A stretch of 64,000 nucleotides of DNA from Irpex lacteus (taxonomy: Eukaryota > Basidiomycota > Agaricomycetes > Polyporales > Irpicaceae): positions 37,299 through 101,298 of the forward strand of contig MQVO02000060.1 in the NCBI GenBank assembly GCA_001986395.2. The letters are read 5' to 3'. Shown one piece after another: positions 10,518 through 24,068 of the stretch. Under the pieces are notes generated by a model, which saw only the letters and a list, made by a program, of their open reading frames with translations, did not search any database and was not told the origin of the DNA. Each line of letters starts with the position of its first letter. Within the stretch, counting starts at the first letter, position 1. A program made the translations under genes and the position numbers.

Positions 10518-13500
10518 ATGGCATCAACGATGTCAACGCCCCGCCGCAGCTCCCGCCGCACCCAACCATCAGAGCTCCCCGCACAACCCGCACAGGCCTC
10601 CTCCTCGTCCTCCGCCGCTGTCCTGCACACACGCAATGTCAAAGTCGCGCTCGACCTCACGCCCGACCAGTGGGACGAGCTGCGTGGGACTGACATCAAG
10701 ACTATGCAAACTCATTTTCTTAGCCAGTACACCACCAAGCTTAATGGAGGCGCACCACCGACGAAGAGGGTGTACGGTAAAGCCAAACGACCTTCTCTAC
10801 CTCTATCGAGAGATGAATTGAAGATCGGCGACACCATCCTCGTCGAGTTGGGTGGAGCGTCGACATTCAGAGAGCCGAGCGTCGCGGTGGTGACTGGGGT
10901 GTGGAAGGTTATGATTGGGGAGGAGGTGTTTTGTGTTAATGTGGGTGTGCATTGGTTTGTGAGGCCGAGTCAGTTGCCGAGGGTTAGGGCTGCTAGGGAG
11001 CATCTCGAGGTGCGTGCCTGTCCTTGTCTCGTATCTCAAGTCTAGTGCTAAAATGCGTGATGTGGTGCGGGGTTGTAGAACGAGATATATTATTCGCTAT
11101 CTGAGAACGACGTCGTACCGCTGGACGCAGTTGTCGGACATTGCACTGTCACATCTAATAAGAACGATAATGATGGTATGTGGCCGTCTTTTATGTCACG
11201 CCCATCTTACTTTGCGTACTTTTGTCTCTTATGAGTGGTGGCATGGTAGTCGAGTCAAGGTATTCATTCGTATTGAGATATCTTCTATCACCTTCATTCT
11301 CTTCAACCAATCTTGAACATCTATCACTGTGCTCCTAATCTCTTCCCCTTCTCCTATCCACACTCTCTACTCTCCCTAACCCTCCTCTACTCCCTAACTA
11401 ACCCCCCCCCTTTCTAACAGACCCCCAAACATTCTACTGCATCTACGCAACACACACCCAAAAAGGCCTCTTCTACACATTCAACTGGTCCTCCCATCGC
11501 TCCTCCTCTCTCCCCTCCCTCACATCTACTAATCATTACTGGGAGCTAGGAAGAAACGGCGCAGAGGGGTGGGACGTAGGCGTCGTTAACCCGCCCGAAA
11601 CTCCGAAGAAAGTGAAGCAGTCTGTTGGGACGCCTAGACGGGTCGCGCGGCCGCGACTGACTAATGTACCCGAGGAAGAAGAGGAGAGTGAAGAGGGAGA
11701 GACAGGGAAGAGGAAGAGAAGCAGGACGTCGCTGGGAGAGGCAGTTAAGACGAAACGTCCGCGGATTACTGAGTCCGAATCTGAGGGAGGGGAGAACATT
11801 GAGGAGGATGAGGACGCTTTGCCCGTCGTGCAGAGTGCGCGGCGTGTTCGAAAAGAGGGACAGGAAGGGGAAGATGTAGAAGAGGAAGAGAGTGAGGAAG
11901 AAGCTGCAGTACCGCGCACACCTTCCCGACGCGGTCGTGGACGCGGTAGGGGCCGTGGTAGAGGCAAAGCCGTACCCACACCTCGCTCACATTTAACTAA
12001 ATCTCCAACCAAGAAGGCCCGTGGACACGCAAGCGAAGACTCCTCCTCCTCCGAAGAAGGAGAACACTCCGACTTCGAGGATACAGTTCCACCGTCCGAC
12101 GAGGAAAGCGAATCCGAGCCCTCTGCGAGTGAACACGATGGTGAGGACGATGAAGAGTTTGATGAGGAGGAAAATGATGATGCAGTACCGAGGACGCCCT
12201 CCCGCCGCCGCCGCCGTCAGGCCACCGGCACTCCTTCCCGCCGCCCTCCTACCACTCCCTCTCGTCGCTCCCGAGGAAGCACAACAAGTACACCCCGCCG
12301 CCCCCGCACGACGGCACGAACCCTCGCATTACCAACCCCACACTCTAAAGCCGCCCTCCGCGCACGTCGACACAAACGTCAGCTCCACGTTCGCCCGCTA
12401 GGGCCAGACTTCGGGCTCGGGCTTTCGGGGGTGAATGCTAGAGTAGGGAGTGGAGGGCTGAGGGAAGGAGAGGGAGAGGAAGGGGGATGGATGGAGGAGG
12501 AGGATAGGTGGGTTAGGGCGATGGGGGTTTTGCATGTTGGTAGTCGGCCTGGGGGTGGCTCGCACTCTCACTCTCAGGCGGGCAACTCTCAGGCGGGTGA
12601 CTCGGAGCACTTGCAGCGAGAAGACGATGAAGGCAGAGAAGACGAAGACAAGGAAGAGGAAGAAATGGGAAGGGAGGGGAGGGAAGGCAGAGAGGGGAGA
12701 CAGAGAGACGTCCTACCCTGCCGGGAAAGAGAGTACGAGTCTATACTGAGGGCTGTGGAGGAGCTGCTTGAGGAGGGGAGTGGGGGGTGTGTATGTGAGT
12801 TTTATTCTTACCTATTCGTTTGTTTCTTGGGGGTTTGGATGGTTTCCTTCGGCTCTTTCAACGCTTCGAGACGATGCTGAGGAAGTGGGCATCGCTAGCT
12901 GAGAACGGGGGGACGTTACTAGCTAAGGAAGAGGACATCCTCCCTCCTCTCTTCGACGAGTCCTTCCCGCCTCCCTCCTCAACGAAGAGAACGTCAACTA
13001 TATGCACACTCGTACTCACATGCTCCCATCCTAACACATTCACATCCTCGCGAAACGAAAACTTCGGAACTGACTAACATTCCTCGATTGCAGATATATC
13101 AGGCGTACCAGGGACAGGCAAGACAGCGACCGTACACGCCGTCGTGAGGGAGCTGAAGCGGATGGCTGAGTTAAATGTACGTGTCTCCTTCCCTTTTCCT
13201 ACATATTCCCTCTTCCCTATCCCGTTGTCCCCTACCTCTCTGAACTAACACCGTTGGTAATTACAGGAAGCCAACCCATTCACATACGTAGAGATCAACG
13301 GCCTACGCATCCCCGAGCCCGCCGCCGCGTACAACCTCCTCTGGGAGGCTCTCTCTGGCACTTCTGATGACAACCACGGAAGTAGAGAAAATAGGTTGAG
13401 CGCGAAGGAGGCGTTGAAGAGGTTGACGAAGCATTTTGGTCAGGGGGTTAGGTATGGGCCTGGGGGGCATGCTTGGTGCGTTTCTTTCTCCTCTCTTTAC

Positions 13501-14571
13501 CTCTCTTCTGGTCTATTCTATTCATGAAGAAGAAGAAGGAATGCTAACGAGACCAACAGCATCGTGCTAATGGACGAACTCGACCAACTGATGACCGCGA
13601 AGCAAGACGTCGTGTACAACTTCTTCAACTGGCCGACGCTCGTGGGGAGCAAGCTTGTTGTGCTCGCTGTGGCGAACACGATGGATTTGCCGGAGAGGGT
13701 TATGAGTGGACGGGTTCGGAGTCGACTTGGTGGGTGTTATCTCCATTCTCCTTCCTTCATATTATCTCCTCATGGTGAACTGAAATTCGACTCTAAACAG
13801 GCATGACACGAATAAACTTCCAACCTTACACGACACCCCAACTTGAGCAGATCGTGAATACCCGTCTGCAGCACGCCCACGCGACAGACGTGATCGCGCC
13901 TGACGGAGTCAAGTTTGCGGCGATGAAGGTGGCGAGCGTGAGTGGCGACGCTCGACGGGTTCTAGACATCTGTCGGTACGTCTTTCCTTACACCCTCCAC
14001 CCTCACTTCAACGAGTAGTATCTGTATACTGACAATGGTGAAATGGTATGTAGGCGAGCGGTGGAGTTAGTCCAGCCTCATGGACGGATGGCGCGGACGG
14101 ACGACGTGAAGCGCGTGATCGTGGACATGCAGAACAGCCCGACGGCGGCGTACCTGCGTGAGCTGAGCTTCCATGAGCGGTTGATGCTGCTCGCGTTGTT
14201 GAGGGTAGTGAAGAGGGAGGGTGTGGATGAGGTTAAATGGGGTGATGTACGTCCTTCTTTCTCCATCTCTCCCTCTTCTTTCCTTGAACTGACAATGTCA
14301 ATGGTACACGTAGGTCCAAAGACAACACCTCCTTCATCTAACAGTCCTCGCCTCCGACTCCGACACAACTCGCGCGCCAACTCCCGAAGAGCTAAGCATG
14401 GTGCTGGACTCTCTGGTCGCCTCGAGGGCGGTATTGTACGAGGAGGGCGTGGCTGCGTCGAGGAAGCGGGAGGAGGAGAGGAAGATGGTGTTGAATGTTG
14501 AGGGCGAGGAGGTGGAGAGAGTGCTTGGGGAGGTGGGCGGGGCGAAGTGGAGGAATGCGCTGAATATATAG
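10518..14571 (+). CDS. ORC1: origin recognition complex subunit 1
   Basis: Nine exons (10518-11009, 11079-11175, 11421-12794, 13094-13176, 13267-13475, 13560-13729, 13801-13975, 14054-14246, 14314-14571) join in phase to 1016 residues. A BAH domain occupies about residues 55-250 (chromatin contact). A long acidic and Arg/Ser-rich disordered region runs to about 620. The AAA+ ATPase follows, with Walker A GVPGTGKT at ~658, Walker B VLMDELDQ at ~754, sensor-1 VANTMDLPER and a winged-helix-type C-terminus. ORC1 is the ATP-binding subunit of the complex that marks replication origins and loads Cdc6 and MCM in the nucleus. The 299-nt intron before the Walker A exon is unusually long, but splicing there gives the family sequence exactly. 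The start at 10518 is the first good ATG ahead of the BAH domain. Confidence 0.95.
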
Positions 14572-14849
14572 GTGTTTAGACTAGAGGAGACTGTTGTTTT
14601 TATATTTGTATCTTATACTTTGCTGTACCGTATTTTCACGTAAATACCCATCTGCGAGGCGAGGAAGTAAGAAATATCGATGTTTGTGCGAGGCCTAAAC
14701 AGGCGCCCAATGTCATCGCGATCTCACAAAAACAGCGCTCAGATTTTGACTTGTTCTCAGAGACTCAGACGGCTTCGATTCACTCAGTCGCAACCTTCGA
14801 CTTCCTGAGTCAAGCCAGCTCACTATTAGGACTGCACGGCTAGGTAGTC

Positions 14850-17419
14850 ATGGTAAGTCAGTGGACAAGCGTTGAAGGATCCAGAAAAGCGAAGTGCTGA
14901 TTACATACTTTGCTAGACTGTGTGTACGGATTGCGGAGGGACCGTCATTGAATACGACGCTGCGGCAGGCAATGGGTTCTGTGTCAACTGTGGGACTGTT
15001 GTGGAGGAGAATACCATTGTCAACGAGGTATGTATGCTGTTTGTGAAGTAGATCGCTCTATACTACCCCGTTCAAGGGGCTTCTGGACGACCTTCTTTAC
15101 ACTTGTCGTTTATAAACGCAATACACTCACACTCGATGTTGCTGTAGGTGACCTTCGGAGAGACGAGTAATGGAGCCGCTATGGTACATGGAAGCTTTGT
15201 TGCGCAGGGTGCCAGTACGTACCGATTATCCGAGCATTGCACTTGTCAGAGCGACGACTTATTGGTTGCCCATTCAATTAGCTCACGCTCGGATGGGTGG
15301 GCCGTTTGGGAACAGGGGAAGCAGCGAGAGCAGAGAACAGACTATCGCCAATGGTGCGTACATCCATCCTATTTACCTCTGCGAATCACTACTCATGACC
15401 TCAATAATCCAGCTAGTCGCAAGATACAGCAAATTTGCCACCACTTTCGCTTGTCGGAGAACGTTTCACTGGCAGCAACCCGGCTGTATACCCTTGCACT
15501 TGAACACAAGTTCACGCGTGGACGGAGAAGTATGCATGTAGTCGCTGTTTGCGTCTACGTTGCGTGCCGGCAGAAGGAGACGAGGAATTATATGCTCATT
15601 GACTTTTCTGACTTGCTTCAGGTGCGCATACAGAACACTAGTTCATCCAAATACCAACTCACACGTTCCATTCGATATAGGTGAACGTATTTGAACTCGG
15701 ACACACCTACCTCCAACTCGTCCGCACACTCAACCTCCGTCTACCCCCTATCGACCCCTCACACCACATCTCCCGCTTTGCCGCGCTACTCGAGTTTGGC
15801 GACGAAACCCCCCGAGTGGCAGTCGACGCCACGCGTCTTGTGGCTCGTATGGATCGAGACTGGCTTGCTCGAGGACGCAGACCATCAGGCATCTGCGGCG
15901 CCGCGCTGTTGCTCGCGGCGCGGATGAACAACTTCAGACGAAGCGTAGCTGAGATCGTGCAGGTGGTGAAGATCGCGGACAGTACAGTGCGGAAGAGGCT
16001 AGAAGAGTTCAAGAAGACGGGAAGTGCTGCGTTGAGTGTGGGAGACTTTAGGAGTGTGTGGTTGGAGGAGGAAAGTGAGCCCCCGGCATTTGTGAGAGGA
16101 CGAGAAAAGGAGGAGAAAGAGAGGTTGGCAGAAGAGGCTGGTGAAGCAGGAGAGAGAGAGCAGGTGTCGAAGGGTTCGAAGGGCAAAGGAAAGGCGAAAG
16201 GAAAAGGGAAGAAGAGGAAACGGAAGCGCGGAGAAGATTCTGACGAGGAGGAGGATCAAGATATGGATGTTGAGCAAACACAGGTAGACGAGGCTGCGCC
16301 AACAGAAGGACCAGTCTTCGACCCTACTTTGCTGAATCAGGGTATCCTTGCTGGTACGACGAACGAGCCACTCTTCCTACCGGAGGACTTTGCTCCGCCA
16401 GAGAGTACGCTGGTCGAGGGCGAGTCCACCTTGGTAGACCCAGCTGCATCCGTCGACAAACCGCAAGAGGAAGTCGCAAGTGGGAGTGTTTCTATACCCG
16501 CGCCCCGAGAGGCAACGCCTATCGAAGCATCTCTTGACGCTGCTCTGACTGAAGAAGTCTCGTCCTTCCTCGAGACTGAGAAGGGTGCACAGTTGAGCGA
16601 AGCCCTCGACACCGCGGATGCGGAACGAGCGGCGACATTCTCTGGGGATCAAGAGCTCGAAGGACTCGACGAAGAGGAACTCGACGCTTTCATCCTCACC
16701 GAGGAAGAGGTACGCATGAAAGAGCGTGTGTGGGTAGAGATGAATAAGGAGTATCTGGAAAACCTCGCCGGTGAGTTATTAGCCTTGAGTATACAATACC
16801 ATCAACAAACGCTAACTGTTGTGACGCTGTCGCGGAACGGTTTTTTGCTTCAGCCAAACTTGAGCAGGAACAACTCGGAGGCGAGCAGGAGAAGAAAAAG
16901 CGCAAGGTTCGTATCCCGCTCATGGCAGATTATAGACGCCGTAGAGAAATTCTCATTTTCACATTTGTATTCGCTCGGCTACTACTTTAGAAACGGAAGG
17001 GGAACAATAACAAACCTCGAGATGCATCGACGCCAAACGGTGCCACTGCAGCAGAGTCCGTCAGGAACCTCATCAAGAAGAACCCACGGTACAGCAAGAG
17101 GATCAACTACGACGCGCTGCGCGATTTATTCGATGGCGATGGCCCAGGAGGGATGCAGATCGAAGAGCAGAAGGTTAATATGGACAAGGAAATGTACACT
17201 ATGGATCCCGAACAGGATGACGATATGGGCGTTGTCGTCGAAGAAGGCGGTGGTGGCATAGGCATGCAGCCGACTTCTCGAAAGTCTGCTGTGAGCGATG
17301 TCGCAGGGGGTGCTGATGAGGATGGGGAGGGTGATGTCGATGATGACATGTATGCTGACTTGGATGGCAAGGGTGATGATTATGGAGGGGAATGGGACGC
17401 GTACGAACAGGAAGTGTAG
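14850..17419 (+). CDS. BRF1: transcription factor IIIB subunit BRF1
   Basis: Eight exons (14850-14852, 14917-15027, 15148-15214, 15282-15353, 15413-15621, 15681-16770, 16854-16906, 16991-17419) join in phase to 677 residues. An N-terminal zinc ribbon (CTDCGG...CVNCG) is followed by the conserved linker (GGPFGNRG, SREQTIANG). Two TFIIB-type cyclin repeats follow (SENVSLAATRLYTLAL; RRPSGICGAALLLAARMNN). A basic/acidic region leads to the Brf1 homology block SKRINYDALRDLF. BRF1 bridges TFIIIC, TBP and RNA polymerase III at tRNA and 5S promoters. The initiation codon forms a 3-nt exon by itself (ATG, then GTAAGT). The donor after 16906 is the rarer GTTCGT. The gene starts 278 nt after the ORC1 stop, on the same strand. 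Confidence 0.95.
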
Positions 17420-18473
17420 AGGAAGCTGGGTGGACTGATCTAAGGCGAATCGACACGTATTCGGGAGCCGCTGGACTGATTATTGCTATTATTAGGATTA
17501 TTCATAGCGTTACAGCAAAGACAGACATTGGTTTTACCGTCCAGTGCAGTCACGATATTCAGGAGATTTAAGAATCCGAAAACGCAAGCGCCGTGCCGAT
17601 GGTGCATCCAGATTTGGTACGTCGGTGTCCAAAAACGGTCTTCGTCGGCGCTGCTAGCTTGACTCTATTGTGAAGACCACCGTCACGAATCGGAATTATT
17701 CGGTGAGCCCATTCTGACCCATAGCTCTGAGGTGATCTTGGTCTCTGACTTATCTCTTTCCTGCTTCTACTGTGTAGTACCAAATAACCCATTTCCGTCG
17801 CCAGAGTGTGGTCTCTCGACGGCAAATGTGACGTTCCCACCAGTGTCGTCTCCTCATCCCATGCCGGCTTCAAAGTAAACGCGTCTATCATTGCGATCTC
17901 GGACTCTTTCTGGCCATGGCCTCCTTGATTCGCACAGCTTTCGATCGGTCTCTAGCAGTGGCAAGAGCGCATTGCAGTGATCCCTTGAGTACTCGGGCGC
18001 CCCTCTTAATTGCAAGTGGCACGCAACGGAAGGCGGATCGCGACGCGTCGTTCAGACATGCTATGGCCTTAACCTTGTATTACCTGACTTTAGCACCATA
18101 TGCACTCAAGGCCAAAACTTTGGTGCTTGGATTCAATGCACGGCAGCTTTCAATTCCCTATTACGGTGCCATGTCCCCGAAGGTCTGGGTGAGTGTCTTG
18201 CCGATTGACATGATTGTCCAGTGATTGACCAAAGGATCTCGATATCAGCTGTGCAATGGCCCCGAACAGGGTCACAAACAGTTCAAGGCCTTGACACGAG
18301 GCGATTGTACTCCCAGTGGCGGTTTCCATCGCTCAGTGTCTCAGACAATGAACGGCAAGACGGGAAGGTACTTAAAGGACGGTGGTTCCGAAGTTCTTGC
18401 TCCCCGTAGCACACGACTCCGCGCATCCACCCCTCCTCCTTAGCACCTTTGATAGGTACACTCTCTTCTCGAC
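17420..18473. other. intergenic, no confident gene
   Basis: Frames at 17916-18224 (plus) and 17568-17891 (minus) lack recognisable composition, domain or splice support. The right end is the promoter of the gene starting at 18474. Confidence 0.4.
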
Positions 18474-19824
18474 ATGCCCGTCACTAGATCCGCCTTTGCA
18501 CGGGCTACTCGTTCGTCTCGCTCCGGAGGGCCCTCTCGTTCAGCGCGATATGTGACGGCAACCTACGATAGGTCGTCCTCAGCCAGCGTTAGCAACGCAT
18601 GGGTAGCCACTGAAGCGGACGTGGAACGCTACCCCCAGTTCGACGACCTACTCAAGAAGTGGAAAGGCGCGATTGATACTCTCCACCGCCTCAAGGGCTC
18701 CGATAAACTCGTGTCGCTGAAGGACATCGAGTTCGACGACGAGACGTCTACCGCGGAAAGAATACAGGTGGCTTGTGATCGTCTGGGTATAGATGCATCG
18801 GTCTTTGACCTGCACATTTGTATAACGGGTGACGGAAACAAGGTACGTCGTCATACTTTACCCACATATTACAAGACTCACGTGTTCTGTGACAGATCTG
18901 CTTCTGCTTTGCGTGCTGTTATGAAGGAGCTGGTGTACAGCCTCGGTCATACAGTCTCCAAAATAAAGCCAAGAACATGGAAAGACACCCGAGCAGCGAC
19001 GGCCATTGTCGTGTCATCGCCAAGCTACTCGGGCTCGACTGGAAGATCCTCGCGAAGAAACTTGCATGTCCTCACTGCGCATTTGCGTAAGTCATATTAG
19101 CTGCATTTAATCATTTAACGGCATCTCATGTGTTCTTAGTGTGAATGCCTGCCGCCTCGATCAGTTCACCAAGCACATGAGGAAGGCACATTCCGATATT
19201 GACGACACACAAGAAACCAGCAATGATCGGCTGCACCCTACCGTGTCACCATCCTCCGACACTGAATCCCTATCTTCCCTGTTATCTCTTTCGCCGATGT
19301 CCAGTGCTTCGACGGCGTCGCTGCCTACCCCTCTGCCATTTAATGGCTCTTCGTATAGCCCCAACGATGAATGTGACTTCTTCAACCCCCAGATCATCAC
19401 TGACAACTACGGCGGCCAATATGCACTCACGCAGCCCCTCGACTCTCTCTCATACTCTCAGCTCACTTATGGCACCGACGATTTCGGTTCCAGTTCATGC
19501 TATGCTGCGAACTACCACTACCATGTCCCATCGCTCTATCCCCCAGCCGGCCATCTGATGTACCAGAACGAGGCTGAGGTTGGAGTTTCACAATCTTCTT
19601 CAGTCGGTTCTCCGTACGAAAAATTCGAAGACTGGGAGTACCTCCCGACCGACGTCTATACTCAAACGCAGTGGTCCTCGTCTTCACCGATACCCGATCT
19701 GGATGGAACCATGCCCGGAGCGCTTCCATCCCAAACCATACAGTTGCCCGTCACCTTCCAACCATCTCTGGATCTCGCATACAACTCGCAACTGTTCGGC
19801 GGAGAGATCGCGGTATTTGCATAA
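18474..19824 (+). CDS. zinc-finger-like protein, putative regulator
   Basis: Three exons (18474-18842, 18896-19086, 19140-19824) join in phase to 414 residues. The N-terminus is basic and Ser/Arg-rich. The centre has a cluster of cysteines (ICFCFACCYEG) and then a C2H2-like unit, CPHC followed 14 residues later by H-x4-H (TKHMRKAH); an intron falls inside this finger. The C-terminal half is Ser/Tyr/Pro-rich and acidic, like an activation domain. This suggests a DNA-binding regulator in the nucleus, but the finger spacing (C-x2-C-x14-H-x4-H) is slightly longer than the classical C2H2, so the call is tentative. I do not recognise orthologues. Confidence 0.7.
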
Positions 19825-22226
19825 GCTCTTTCCCAGATTCATTATATTTTACTTCTGACGTGATTCTCAAGTAGTGAGTATTGGTAGGATTTAGATATTT
19901 CCTTTGCATTTCCCTTCCGCATATCTGGATCCTGGATCTCCTTCAACACCATCTTTATTACTAATTGTATACCTATCTCCCTTCTGTCACGGCACGCGCT
20001 CCGATCGCCTCACTCACCTCATTCCAGTTTACTATCGCACTTTGGATTGGACACTTCATCGTTTATCACGCATACCACATTTTCAAGCTTCTGATCGTCC
20101 ATCATCATTTTGACTGTTCTCTTCATTGCACCAACCTATGTATCATTAGCACACGGTTATTCACCGCATCTTCAGCTTCGTGTACACAGTTTGGCCTCCC
20201 AAATACATAACGTTCATGCTTTGTGTCTACGAAGTGCAGGCAGCCTGTGCCTGGAAAACTCGGATGACAGGGTACCTACGCCTGCCAAATATCGCTTTAC
20301 GGTTAACGTTTTTTCAAGTTTTCTGAACGTGTCAAGCGGCACAAACTGCCGTTCCGTGATGAAATGGCCGGCCAATTGAGGGGCCACCGGGCTATTCGGA
20401 TTTGGATACCGTTGTTGGTTTGGCGTTGCATGTACGAAATTACTTACCGGCTCTGTGGGTGTCTCTGGGTCCAAGATACGCAATTTCAGCTAGCAATTAA
20501 GAAGCAGACCAAGTTAGGAAGCTTGAACCCGCCTTGCATGAGTTGCCGGTGGGGACTGACACTTCCACTATTCCGAATGCTCCAATGCCCCTGGGTCGGT
20601 ACGTCGGTAATTTCCTGAATAAGAGGTTACCGGTGAGTATGCGCGTCTCCGGCGATCAACACAAACTGGGAGTCAAAGTCGCCGAAGTTTGATTGGAAGC
20701 AAACCGTATGATCCCCTATCGTCAATGTATTACTATGAAGTTCAGAGCAGACGCATAGTGCACCTAAGGAAGCGATTGTCTCACCAGTTACAGAGGAGAC
20801 CGCTTCCGACACATCTACCGCATAGCGCTTTAGAGCCCGGGATCATAGAACATGCTGAGGGACGACCTGCACTCACACAGCTCGTACGACCGACACTCAT
20901 CGTAGACAACTCTGAGCCTGTAAATACAAGATATTTTTTCCTAGGTTCCATGTCAGAGCTTGTCTAATTCACAGCTAGTGTTCTCGAGTTTCGTTGGACG
21001 TACTTACCTTGACATAATGTTGTTATGTCTCACACCCCTGCACTGGTACGAGGCCTTCCTTCCCTTTGTCAAGATGCAGATTTCAAAAGAGTTCAATGTA
21101 TCTCTACGTAACCGCCTTTGAGCTCTGTTTTTGTTTACCTGGTGGTCGTGTGTGAACAGGTGTGTCATGGCGGCATACCACCGGCTACTACTTACTAGTA
21201 ATAGACGCCTATAATTGAAGCTCCGAGATCTAGATCTTAGCACTTACTCAACATCGTGTTTGGATTTCTTACCGCGATTTAGGACGTCTTTCACAACAGG
21301 AAGTTCTTTTCATGGGTTAACTCGGTCAATGATATGGGACGGTATTTATATCTATTAGGAGTGATAGGATCACTTAGAGCTCTTCTGGTGCGTGCAGTAC
21401 ACCACTATAAGTTGTGACTGTGCTTCCTGACAAGTATGTCATTCCCGGCTGATATCAGTGCGCTCAGAATTACTGATACGTGTTCTTGGCTCGGCGAGGA
21501 GGGGAATTTTCCACCAGAATACAAGGCTTACGACGTTGGTGTGCCTTATACTAGTAGGTCTCTGCTATCAACTATCGACGGTCGCTGAAATCGAAGCTCT
21601 GGTGTAGATTATGTGGACATAGCACTTTTCTTTCGGCAGAAACAGACGCTAACATGTACGTAGGAGAAGAAGTGATTACGTCCTCCGTGTCTTCCCATGG
21701 GAGTTTGCGGCCCACTTGATGTGTCTGATTAACACAGCTGCACCCACGACACGACTCGAAATGTATCGCCGCAGTGCGCTTTATCATGATGCATCTTCAG
21801 GAGGAAGATTGAGAAGGCGCGCCGCGGAATGCATGTGTGAAGGCTACATAATATTATGAAGAAAGCGCCGGTACGTACCCTCAATGTAGTCAGTGACATC
21901 GACTCGGTCGATGCTTGTGAAATCAATCCGAATCCATGTCTGACACCGCACACTAACCATATCGAAATCAACTTTTACCGCAGCTTTCCACCCTATTGTG
22001 GTTAGAGACGATCTTCGAAGGCCTTGCTCCCCATACACCACTGGTGGACCGTTGCGGCCTCCGACGTGACCCAAGAATAGGGACTTCCGTACGTCAGTCT
22101 GAAACCCACGGAGAACAGAATATACAGTCGTCGAATGATGTTCCTTATGATACAACACCGTCACTTCGACCAATCACTGGCGCGTCAGATCGAATTTACT
22201 AGCAACACACCCCTACATCAAAGATT
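19825..22226. other. 2.4-kb region without a confident gene
   Basis: Several short frames occur on both strands. The most protein-like is the minus-strand segment at about 21879-22173, listed separately. Another minus frame at 20627-20812 reads without stops but has no start or splice context I trust. No transposon protein, tRNA or repeat array is visible. Confidence 0.35.
21729..22173 (-). CDS. possible small or broken gene, unknown
   Basis: A minus-strand frame stays open from 22173 to about 21879 and includes KAAVKVDFDMVSVRCQTW and RIDFTSIDRVDVTDYIEG. The latter is followed immediately by a perfect GTACGT donor. Splicing to an acceptor near 21794 would give a short C-terminal exon ending at 21729. 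The composition looks coding, but no domain is recognisable and the second exon is weak. It could be a fragment of a gene damaged elsewhere in 20-22 kb. Confidence 0.3.
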
Positions 22227-24068
22227 CTATGCAGAAGCATTCCTCGTGTACACCGTGCCTTTGAGCTCGCTTACCTCCCTTTCCAACTCTTCCAGCCTTT
22301 CCCTTTCACGCTCGCGTGTCACGCTAAGCGACTCCATCTCCCTCTGAAGTGCCCCCACCCGCGCCTTCTCGTCCTGTCTTGCTTTGACTACTAACGACAG
22401 AACTTTACCAATATTCCCCCACCTGATCCACCACTGCTGCATCTTTACCCTGATTTCGTCCGCCGCGTCTAGACCCTCCAGCATGATTCCGTACGCGTCC
22501 GGCCAGCGAACGCCCGACGTAAGCTGACAATTGGCTGGACATAACTGGCTCAGGTAGAGCGCAGTCGGTTCAGTCACAGTTACCGGAGAGCTACCAACTG
22601 ATAGCTCTCGCAACTGTCGGAATGGATGAGGTGACTCTGTGCTGGCTACTGCACGGGATGGTACACTGTCTCCATCAAAATAAACACCCAAATACCTCAA
22701 TCGAGGACAGTGCCTCGCAAACGGAATCAAAGCCTGCGAGGTGAGCGTAGGTGGATTCGCTGGTTCGGGTATGGGTTCACTGTGTAGATGCAGGTGTTCC
22801 AGGTCAGGCCAGCTCCTCGCAAGCTCACCCATGTCCGCATCGACGAGGTTCAGTTGATAATCCCATCTGATCTCGAATTTCTTCAGCCGGCCGCACCCGA
22901 GAAGAGGACGGAGGGTATCGAGGTTGGGTCTGGCGACAGGAGGAGGAGGAGGCCAGACGACCAGTGCGCCAGGGCTGAGTACGAAGTCGAGGACAAGCTC
23001 TGTGAGTGCTCTGAATCTTGTGACGGTCACAAGGAGGTCATATAACACCGGTGGATTGTCAATGGCCAAGATGTTGATGTGCAGAGATGTGATATTGGTC
23101 GGTACGTGTGTTTCACCCACGAACGCCCTGGCGTGTTGAAGGTGTGCACTAAAGCTCAGCTTTCTAAGGCTCTGGAATGCGCCCTCCTCGAGTACCGGCG
23201 CGTATTGTCCAACGTCAGCCCGGTCGCCAGTCCCTTGCTCGATGGGTTCAGCGAATGTGATACTCTCCAAGAACACGGAGGAGGCGAGTGCCGCAGTAAT
23301 CTCGTTGTTGAGGAAGTACATGGGGAGCGTGAGATGCTTGAGGTAGAGAAGACCGCGGACCAGCTGCTGTACTTCGGTCTGGACATCCCTAACCGGGTGA
23401 GTCGAACGAATTTCGAGCTTAGACACGCCGGGTGCGCGCTCGACGAGAGCCTGCACATATGCCGCCAGAGAATTCGCCGGGTCGGTGGATTTGTTAAGCT
23501 GTATAGCAAGATGATGGAGGCCGGTGTGCATTACTATCAGCGAGCGGTGTTGCCTAGTCGCCTCGCCCATGAGCCAGCTGAGAGTCTGCAAATTGGGCAG
23601 TAGGGCAGCACGAGGACGGGTAGCGGTGATCTCGTCGTAGATACTCTGGTCGAGAGCCTTGCGGCGGACGGCCAACCGCCTGTCGTCAAATTGGAGTGCA
23701 CGAACACGATGAGAATATCGGTCGAATCGCGTCCAGTCACTTGGCCGCAGGGAACGGCGGAATTTCTGCCTCAAATTTTAGACAGCTGTATCACCGTCAC
23801 ACAGACCTGGTTGACTTACCATGAAAGAGATGGGACCTTGGGAGTGCCCGCGATTTTCGAATGTCGTGATCGGAGCGAGGAGAGAGAGGAGAGGTTTGAA
23901 GTCGGTAACGACGTGCCATAGTGTATCGAGCGCGACGTCCGACCACTGTTTGCACACTCGCGCAGCTCGTGCGATGCTCCTGTTATCCAGGTGGGAAAAT
24001 ATCAAAGCCAGTACTTCGGCAATGTAGATAGGCTGTAATTTGCCGGTCTGGACAGCGACAGAAGCCAT
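22227..24068 (-). CDS. F-box protein with LRR-like C-terminal domain (copy 1)
   Basis: Two exons (24068-23820 and 23765-22227) encode 595 residues. The intron is 54 nt (donor GTAAGT) and in phase. An F-box lies at about residues 15-55 (IYIAEVLALIFSHLDNRS...KQWSDVALDTLWHVV). The rest is a Leu-rich, repeat-like alpha/beta region of the type found in the expanded Agaricomycete F-box family. The last ~50 residues are a charged coiled coil (REMESLSVTRERERERLEEL). F-box proteins act as substrate receptors of SCF ubiquitin ligases through Skp1; the target is unknown. It is clearly related to the next gene upstream (25133-26922), sharing layout, the intron position after the F-box and motifs such as RVRDL/RVRAL and LLPFARHCP. 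An ATG farther upstream (24155) is possible, but the F-box follows the chosen one closely. Confidence 0.8.

Noticed and set aside
17916..18224. Plus-strand frame starting MASLIRTAFD
   Set aside because: No domain or splice context; lies in the upstream region of the zinc-finger-like gene.
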